From NCBI GenBank assembly GCA_029776125.1, contig JARVJS010000151.1, positions 1 to 5,656 on the forward strand: a stretch of 5,656 nt of DNA. The letters run 5' to 3'. Under the pieces are notes generated by a model. The model was not told the DNA's origin. It saw only the letters and a list, made by a program, of their open reading frames with translations, and made no database searches. The position numbers were made by a program, and so were the translations under genes. Of the stretch, positions 5,647-5,656 are shown piece after piece. Source of the DNA: Nitrososphaeria archaeon. Lineage in GTDB: Archaea; Thermoproteota; Nitrososphaeria; JACIWG01. Numbering within the stretch: the first letter of the stretch is position 1; each line of letters opens with the position of its first letter.

Positions 5647-5656
5647 GAAAAATTTT

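Noticed and set aside
1..5656. Mobile elements, CRISPR arrays, tRNA or rRNA genes
   Set aside because: No transposase, long terminal inverted repeats, regularly spaced repeats or RNA gene features were seen. The window is almost fully covered by housekeeping-type genes.

Overview
The window is an archaeal phosphate-uptake locus, AT-rich throughout. Archaeal origin is suggested by TATA-type promoter sequence with apparently leaderless first genes, Shine-Dalgarno sites of the GGTG type before internal genes, heavy use of ATA, AGA and AGG codons, an AbrB-headed PhoU-like regulator, and a membrane-anchored solute-binding protein with a Thr-rich stalk. The superoxide dismutase resembles TACK-archaeal enzymes (Thaumarchaeota/Crenarchaeota-like) as I remember them. 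The lineage is a tentative inference and no database was searched.

Layout: (1) 1-431, minus strand: the first 143 residues of an AbrB-domain PhoU-type regulator, cut by the window edge. (2) 432-498: a compact divergent promoter region with one TATA box about 34 bp from both flanking ATG codons, plus two short inverted repeats. (3) 499-5002, plus strand: a complete pstS-pstC-pstA-pstB-phoU operon. The gaps are 49 nt (pstS-pstC, holding a small hairpin and a T7 tract), 0 nt (pstC-pstA), 8 nt with the chosen pstB start, and 13 nt with the chosen phoU start. (4) 5021-5635, minus strand: a complete Fe/Mn-type superoxide dismutase gene, convergent with the operon and only 18 bp from it.

How it works together: PstS captures phosphate outside the cell, PstC and PstA form the membrane channel, and PstB drives import with ATP. 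PhoU is expected to restrain the transporter when phosphate is plentiful. The divergent AbrB-PhoU protein is a good candidate for the local DNA-binding phosphate regulator. The sod gene is probably a separate transcription unit.

All genes belong to known families. I do not see an undescribed system. The points most worth a second look are the shared bidirectional promoter, the pairing of two different PhoU-type proteins with one pst operon, and the degenerate first metal motif of PhoU.
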